Assembly (NCBI GenBank): GCA_964616495.1
Contig: CAZTRF010000036.1
Span: 1 to 9,413, forward strand
Direction of reading: 5' to 3'
DNA from: DAOSVX01 sp964616495
Lineage (GTDB): Bacteria > Bacillota_I > Bacilli_A > RF39 > UBA660
Length of the DNA stretch: 9,413 nucleotides
The notes beneath the pieces were generated by a model. The model saw only the letters and a list, made by a program, of their open reading frames with translations, did not search any database and was not told the DNA's origin. The translations under genes and the position numbers were made by a program. Shown here in pieces: positions 4,847-9,413 of this stretch; position 1 is the stretch's first letter, and the number at the start of each line of letters is the position of its first letter.

Positions 4847-6331
4847 ATGAAAAAAAAAGGATTTACATTAATAGAAATAATTAGCACTATTGCTATTTTA
4901 ACCATAGTTAGTGTTGTTTTAGTATTGGGGATTAATAAAATTCAATCTAAATCAAAAGAAAAAGCTTGGAATGAATTAGTTGAAAGAGTAAAAAGTTCAG
5001 CTATGGTTTATCTTAATCAAAACAGTGGTTTAAATAATATTATATATCAAGAATCCGGACAAATTTATTTGGAACTTAAAGAAATATTAGATAAAGGCCT
5101 AATAGATGAAAATTTTATTGTTGATGAAAGAGATAATCAAAAAATAACTGATAAAGAAGATATTAGTTATCAAACTATTAAAATTGAATTAAATGCTAAT
5201 GAAGGATTAGAAGTAGAATATCCTAGTAATTTAAACAATTATATTGGAAGTAATCCTAAAAATGTTAGTGTTTATAGTACTGTACCAACTAATCTAAGAA
5301 GCGGATTAAAATTGTTTGGAACAGATAATCAAGTCATAAAAGATATTTCTCCTACCGTTTATTATAATGGAAATGTGGTTACAAATCCCGAAACTTTTAG
5401 TTTTAGTGATTCTGAAATTGGCATTCATAAAATAAGTTATACTTGGACTGAAAATGGAAAAACAATGACCGGAACTAGAAATTATCATGTTTTTTTAGCT
5501 CCATACCCTACTTGTGAAATTGAAGTTGAAGGAACAAAATATGGTAAATGGTATAATACAGATGTTATTTTAACTTTAAAATATTCCAGTGGAGCTAATG
5601 GATTAGATATAACTAGTTATGGTTTATCAACAAGTAGTACTATAGATTATAACGGATTATCAACAGTTAATCATACTATCAATACTGCTAATATTACTTA
5701 CTATGGATATGTTAAAAATAGTTTAGGTCGTGAAGCACCTAATTGCCAAATAACATTTAAAAAGGATAGTATTACTCCTTCAATTAATTCAATAACTCCT
5801 ACTACTGTGACCGAAAAAGTCAATAATCCTATTAGTATTAACACTACCTATGGTTTAAGTGGTGGTACATCAAATTGTACCTATAATGGAAACGTTATTG
5901 ATAATACAAATATATTAGCAATTGGGACTCACAATTTAGTTTGTAATATAACTGGTAATAATAATTTAAAAAGCACTAATGAACTTTCAATTGTTGTTAA
6001 AAAAGCCTGTGGTTGTTCATCGAATAGTGATTGCTCTAAAAATTATTCTTGTGATGGTTGTGAATGTTATTATGATCCACCTTGTTCATGTAGTAGTAAT
6101 AGTCAGTGTGGTAATAATGAAAAATGTAATGGCTGCGATTGTTATAGCACATGCGCATGCTCCAATAATAGCGATTGCGGTAGTGGAAAAAAATGCGATG
6201 GCTGCAAATGCTATACTCCAACCTCAACAGCTTCATGCGATCCTCCCTGTGGATCGGGAATGTTTATATCTCATGGCGCTTGTTGTAAAGAGTCAAGTAC
6301 AAGCACAGGGCCAAAATCATGTTGCAAATAA
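4847..6331 (+). CDS. Prepilin-like surface protein with Ig-like regions and three six-cysteine repeats
   Basis: The N-terminus MKKKGFTLIEIISTIAILTI is a class III prepilin signal: basic leader, cleavage expected after G5, mature F1 with the conserved E5, then a hydrophobic helix to about residue 28. It should be processed by a prepilin peptidase and assembled into, or displayed on, a type IV pilus-like fibre. Residues 30-125 resemble the helical base of a pilin. Three beta-rich, Ig-like stretches follow (about 130-217, 221-308, 312-386), the last two each with a cysteine pair (C223/C300, C344/C366). Residues 388-456 are three copies of CxC-x5-C-x5-C-x2-C-x-C-Y, and a tail of six cysteines ends in CCK. 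At 494 residues it is far longer than a normal pilin (about 100-170). The ATG at 4847 has AGGAG five bases upstream. It is followed after 9 bp by a lipoprotein gene. No assembly genes are in view, so fibre membership is inferred; an adhesin or a metal-binding tip are alternatives. Confidence 0.85.
   Translation: MKKKGFTLIEIISTIAILTIVSVVLVLGINKIQSKSKEKAWNELVERVKSSAMVYLNQNSGLNNIIYQESGQIYLELKEILDKGLIDENFIVDERDNQKITDKEDISYQTIKIELNANEGLEVEYPSNLNNYIGSNPKNVSVYSTVPTNLRSGLKLFGTDNQVIKDISPTVYYNGNVVTNPETFSFSDSEIGIHKISYTWTENGKTMTGTRNYHVFLAPYPTCEIEVEGTKYGKWYNTDVILTLKYSSGANGLDITSYGLSTSSTIDYNGLSTVNHTINTANITYYGYVKNSLGREAPNCQITFKKDSITPSINSITPTTVTEKVNNPISINTTYGLSGGTSNCTYNGNVIDNTNILAIGTHNLVCNITGNNNLKSTNELSIVVKKACGCSSNSDCSKNYSCDGCECYYDPPCSCSSNSQCGNNEKCNGCDCYSTCACSNNSDCGSGKKCDGCKCYTPTSTASCDPPCGSGMFISHGACCKESSTSTGPKSCCK
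6008..6214 (+). repeat. Three tandem 21-residue cysteine-rich repeats in the pilin-like gene
   Basis: The units lie at 6008-6070, 6083-6145 and 6152-6214 (residues 388-408, 413-433, 436-456). Each encodes CxCSxNSxCxxxxxCxGCxCY with six cysteines at identical spacing; the linkers are four residues (YDPP) and two residues (ST). DPPC recurs at the start of the tail (465-468). The copies differ at many synonymous positions: the cysteine codons are mostly TGT in the first two units and all TGC in the third. The protein pattern is therefore kept while the DNA has diverged. The spacing is reminiscent of small disulfide-core modules, but I do not recognise a named family. Confidence 0.85.
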
Positions 6332-6340
6332 GGAGAAACT

Positions 6341-7135
6341 ATGAATAAAAATGTATATTTATTATTAGGCATATTATTAATGCTTTGCGGCTGCAATAAT
6401 AACACTGAAACCGATTTAGAGCCAAAATTAACTAGTCAAAATAGCATTAATTTTAAAGGTTGCTATATTTATGCCAAAACCATTATTTTAAATGATGACG
6501 TTCAAACAGGCGAAGGAACAAATGAAAAAAACATTCGAAATGAAACAATAAAAATTAAGGATAATAGTATGGTATATTGCAAAAAAGTTAATGATGATAC
6601 GATCAATTGTGATACTATTAATTTAAGTTATAAAAATAATACTTTAGAATTAGATACCGAAGACACTTACTTTTTTAATAAATATAATGTTTATTTTAAA
6701 AAAGATATTTTTAATAATTATATGATATGGCAAGCAAAATTAGAACCACCTGATACCATGAATGTATATTATGATAAAACCTACTGTGATAAGGTTGAAA
6801 GTTTAAAAATAGATGAATTAGAAATTAAAAAAGATTTAAAAGGATATTATCAAATATATTATGACGATACTCCTACCAACAAATTATTATATATTGGAAC
6901 TAAAATATTAACTTCATCTTACTCAGATAATTTTATTCAAAGCGAATGGAATTACCTTTTAAAAGATAATAAAATTATATATTCTCAAAAAGAAATTAAT
7001 GAAAATAACATATATAGCGAATATAAATATAAAGTAATTAATAATAAAATATATATTGAAGATATTCATGGAAGTGTTTTAGTAAAAATAACTGAGGAAG
7101 ATTATAATAATCAAATTAAAATTTGGGATAAATAA
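6341..7135 (+). CDS. Lipoprotein, partner of the pilin-like protein, function unknown
   Basis: The 264-residue product begins MNKNVYLLLGILLMLCGCNN, a lipoprotein signal with the likely lipidated cysteine at C18 (lipobox LCGC). It would be anchored on the outer face of the membrane. The rest is hydrophilic, rich in Tyr, Asn, Lys and Asp, and predicted beta-rich. Two halves look alike: FKGCYIYAKTI (38-48) followed by short strands, and LKGYYQIYYDD (167-177) followed by a similar strand series ending YKVINNKIYIEDIHG. This suggests a tandem lipocalin-like or beta-barrel module. Four cysteines (41, 80, 90, 149) remain after processing, enough for two disulfides. The ATG follows AGGAG (6331-6335), which starts at the last base of the upstream stop codon, so the two genes form one transcript. 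I do not recognise the family; a chaperone, receptor or anchor for the upstream protein is a guess from position only. Confidence 0.78.
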   Translation: MNKNVYLLLGILLMLCGCNNNTETDLEPKLTSQNSINFKGCYIYAKTIILNDDVQTGEGTNEKNIRNETIKIKDNSMVYCKKVNDDTINCDTINLSYKNNTLELDTEDTYFFNKYNVYFKKDIFNNYMIWQAKLEPPDTMNVYYDKTYCDKVESLKIDELEIKKDLKGYYQIYYDDTPTNKLLYIGTKILTSSYSDNFIQSEWNYLLKDNKIIYSQKEINENNIYSEYKYKVINNKIYIEDIHGSVLVKITEEDYNNQIKIWDK

Positions 7136-7167
7136 AAGGCTTATATCTAATAAGCCTTTTATTTTAA
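7131..7167. terminator. Bidirectional terminator between the lipoprotein gene and mutS
   Basis: AATAAAAGGCTTAT (7131-7144) and its exact complement ATAAGCCTTTTATT (7150-7163) form a perfect 14-bp stem with a 5-nt loop. Each arm starts or ends in a T or A run, so an intrinsic terminator forms on both strands. The stop codon of the lipoprotein gene (7133-7135) and that of mutS (7159-7161) are both built into the stem. Confidence 0.9.
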
Positions 7168-9413
7168 TTGTTTTAATTCATATAGAATATTTATAGCTTC
7201 TAGAGGGGTTATTTTTAACGGGTCTATTTCATCTAGTCTTTCTTTTATTTTATTTGGTTTTTCTTCTATCAAATTAAATAATAATTGTTCTCCAGCAAGA
7301 CTATTTTTGCTTTTATTTTGATTTTCGTAATAAGAAAGTATTTCATTAGCTCGATTAATAACCTCCTCTGGTAAATTAGCTAATTTAGCTACATGAATAC
7401 CATAACTTTTATCAACAGCTCCATCTTTTATTTTATGCAAAAATATTAAGTTTCCATCTTCTTCATAGGCCGATACATGAATGTTTTTAATATTGGAATA
7501 CTTTTCTTCCATACTAGTTAATTCATGATAATGGGTAGAAAATAATGTTTTACATTTAACTTTTGTATTAATATATTCTAATATCGCTTCGGCTAAACTC
7601 ATTCCATCATAAGTAGCTGTTCCTCTTCCTAATTCATCAAATAAGATTAAACTATCTTTGGTAGCACTATTAATAGCATTTTCCGCTTCTTTCATTTCTA
7701 CCATAAATGTTGATTCTCCACTTACTAAATCATCACTAGCTCCAATACGAGTAAATATTTTATCAAATATTGGTAATTTAGCTTTGGTAGCCGGTACAAA
7801 AGAACCCATTTGAGCTAATATCACAATAATAGCTAATTCTCGCATATAGGTGCTTTTACCACTCATATTGGGACCAGTAATTAATAAGGTATTAATACTT
7901 TCATCCATTTTAATATCATTAGGAACATATTCATGAATACTAAGTCTTTCCACTACTGGATGTCTACCATCCACTACATCTATAACCCTTTCATCAGTAA
8001 GAACAGGCCTTACAAAATTATAATCTTCACTTGTTACTGATAAACTACACAAAGCATCTATTTCGCTTATAATACTGGCAATTTGTTTTAAATCGCCTAT
8101 TTTAGATTTTACTTTTTCTTTTAATTCTAAAAATAATTCATATTCCTTATTAATTATTTTTTCTTCAGCATTTAAAATAATTGATTCTTTTTCTTTAAGC
8201 AAAGGACTAGTATAACGTTCTTTATCAGTTAAAGTTTGTCTTCTTTCCCACCCTAAACTAGGATCAACATTTTTAATTTGACCTTTGCTTATTTCAATAA
8301 AGTAGCCAAAAACCTTATTATAACCAACCTTTAAATTTTTAATGCCTGTTTCCTTTCGAGCACTTTCTTCTAAACTACTAATAAATTCTTTACCACCACT
8401 TCGAATAGTTCTTAATTCATCTAGTTCTTCATTATAGCCTTTTTTAATCATTCCTCCATCTTTTAAACCTATTGGAGGATTATCAACTATTGATTGATCA
8501 ATTAAATTACATAATTCTTTTTCTTCTTTTAAATTATATTTAAAATTTAATTCTTTTAATAGTGAATTTATATTTGGTAAAACCTGTAATGAATTTTTTA
8601 TTTGTAATAAGTCACGGGCATTTAAAGAGCCACAAACTACTTTAGCTCCTAGTCTTTCAATATCATATACTTCATCTAAGCCCTTTCTTAGATTTTCTTT
8701 TATTAAAAACTCACTATTTAGTTTTTCAATCTTATCATATCGATCATTTAAAATTTTTAAATCTTTTAATGGGTTTAATAGCCAATCTTTAAGCAATCTT
8801 CCCCCCATGGCTGTTTTAGTTTTATCAATAAGCCATATTAGAGAATTAGCTCTTTCTTTTTGTCTAATAGTTTCTATTAATTCTAAGTTCCTAACTGTAT
8901 GAACATCTAATTCTAAATAATCGCTACGATTAATTATTTTGCAATTATTCATATGGGTTAAATCCTTTAATAATGATTTAACCAAATAATAAAACAAATG
9001 TTTTAAGCCGGTAATTAATTTTAGATCAGTAATTTCTTTATAAAGGTTTTTATAATCATTTTCTAAATATTCAGTAGAAATACTAATATTAATACCATAT
9101 CTTTCTTTTAATGTGTTTATTAAATTAATATTACTTGTATCTGATACTATTAACTCTTTAATTCCTAAATTAATAATTTCATTAACTAGTTTCTCTTCAA
9201 TGTGGGGAATCATCATTGAATATAGATTACCAGTTGAAATGTCAGCATATGTAAGAACATAAGTATAGTTAAAATCAAGTAAGCTTCCAATATAATTATG
9301 ATCATATTCTTTCAAGAAATCTAAATCAACAATTGTCCCTTTACTAACTACTGAAACAACATCTCTTTTAACCATTCCTTTAGTACTTTTAGGGTCTTCT
9401 AATTGTTCACATA
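7159..9413 (-). CDS. mutS: DNA mismatch repair protein MutS (5' end cut by window edge)
   Basis: MutS recognises mismatches and small loops in new DNA and, with ATP, recruits MutL. The frame is open to the right edge; the first whole visible codons read CEQLEDPKSTKGMVKRDVV, which is the end of mismatch-binding domain I. The ATG at 9373-9375 is therefore internal. About 750 residues are visible; roughly 90-100 are missing, including the Phe-x-Glu mismatch-reading motif. Domains II-IV (connector, lever, clamp) follow, then the ATPase: Walker A GPNMSGKST (visible residues 513-521; bases 7849-7875), Walker B LILFDELGRGT with D592/E593, and FSTHYHEL. The C-terminal EQLLFNL is a plausible sliding-clamp-binding peptide. 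The stop codon lies in a terminator shared with the convergent lipoprotein gene, so mutL is not directly downstream in this transcript. Confidence 0.98.
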   Translation of the reverse strand, partial: CEQLEDPKSTKGMVKRDVVSVVSKGTIVDLDFLKEYDHNYIGSLLDFNYTYVLTYADISTGNLYSMMIPHIEEKLVNEIINLGIKELIVSDTSNINLINTLKERYGINISISTEYLENDYKNLYKEITDLKLITGLKHLFYYLVKSLLKDLTHMNNCKIINRSDYLELDVHTVRNLELIETIRQKERANSLIWLIDKTKTAMGGRLLKDWLLNPLKDLKILNDRYDKIEKLNSEFLIKENLRKGLDEVYDIERLGAKVVCGSLNARDLLQIKNSLQVLPNINSLLKELNFKYNLKEEKELCNLIDQSIVDNPPIGLKDGGMIKKGYNEELDELRTIRSGGKEFISSLEESARKETGIKNLKVGYNKVFGYFIEISKGQIKNVDPSLGWERRQTLTDKERYTSPLLKEKESIILNAEEKIINKEYELFLELKEKVKSKIGDLKQIASIISEIDALCSLSVTSEDYNFVRPVLTDERVIDVVDGRHPVVERLSIHEYVPNDIKMDESINTLLITGPNMSGKSTYMRELAIIVILAQMGSFVPATKAKLPIFDKIFTRIGASDDLVSGESTFMVEMKEAENAINSATKDSLILFDELGRGTATYDGMSLAEAILEYINTKVKCKTLFSTHYHELTSMEEKYSNIKNIHVSAYEEDGNLIFLHKIKDGAVDKSYGIHVAKLANLPEEVINRANEILSYYENQNKSKNSLAGEQLLFNLIEEKPNKIKERLDEIDPLKITPLEAINILYELKQLK

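Noticed and set aside
5306..5488. Minus-strand 60-codon frame inside the pilin-like gene
   Set aside because: It is embedded in a clearly coding plus-strand frame, with no ribosome site or terminator of its own.
6008..6214. CRISPR array or other short DNA repeat array
   Set aside because: The periodicity is at the protein level (21 residues); the DNA copies differ at many positions and lie in frame in a coding sequence.
6036..6236. Opposite-strand frame across the cysteine repeats
   Set aside because: It is an antisense reading of the same repetitive DNA, with no ribosome site or promoter and a His/Tyr/Asn-biased product.
5979..6344. 121-codon frame overlapping the cysteine-rich region, rich in His, Val and Ile
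   Set aside because: It is the shifted reading of the cysteine repeats (TGT/TGC-rich DNA), has no ribosome site, and its protein has no plausible composition.
9373..9375. ATG opening a 738-codon frame, as the start of mutS
   Set aside because: The frame continues to the window edge and encodes CEQLEDPKSTKG, a conserved internal part of MutS domain I. The real start lies beyond the window.
1..9413. Mollicute-type code with TGA read as Trp
   Set aside because: Trp is encoded by TGG in conserved positions (for example LWAFNEE in XseA and WDISRL in NusB), and no conserved gene is interrupted by TGA.

Overview
The window is very AT-rich, uses the standard bacterial code (TGG for Trp; no internal TGA in the real genes), and carries two endospore genes (spoIIM and spoIVB). 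This points to a low-GC, probably anaerobic Bacillota/Bacilli relative, possibly one of the uncultured, compact-genome gut lineages. The sequence does not fix the genus. No stretch over about 300 bases lacks a gene. No tRNA, rRNA, CRISPR array, transposase or integrase was seen.

Layout. Positions 1-1045 (minus) hold mnmA, lacking only its last few codons at the left edge. Next come spoIIM (1074-1667, minus) and, divergent from it, a 30-residue membrane peptide gene (1739-1831, plus) resembling the DUF4044 family. A compact terminator region follows that gene and overlaps the end of spoIVB (1855-2817, minus). Upstream of spoIVB on the same strand is the housekeeping operon nusB-xseA-xseB (4706 down to 2877), with overlapping genes and a hairpin terminator after xseB. 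A divergent promoter region (about 4707-4846) separates nusB from a two-gene plus-strand unit. Its first gene is a large prepilin-like surface protein with Ig-like regions and three tandem six-cysteine repeats (4847-6331); the second is a small lipoprotein (6341-7135). A strong bidirectional terminator (7131-7167) separates this unit from convergent mutS (7159-9413, minus), which is cut at its 5' end by the right edge.

How the genes relate. Most of the window is core genome: tRNA thiolation (MnmA), engulfment and intercompartmental signalling in sporulation (SpoIIM, SpoIVB), antitermination (NusB), exonuclease VII (XseA/XseB) and mismatch repair (MutS). The accessory part is the pilin-like/lipoprotein pair, bounded by its own promoter and terminator and wedged between nusB and mutS. 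The pair looks like an exported, disulfide- or metal-rich surface structure with an anchored partner, and it is the best candidate for undescribed biology here. The best promoters (nusB, mnmA, pilin) lie so close to their start codons that 5' leaders would be only about 10-20 nt. The fourth, for the small peptide, is more tentative.
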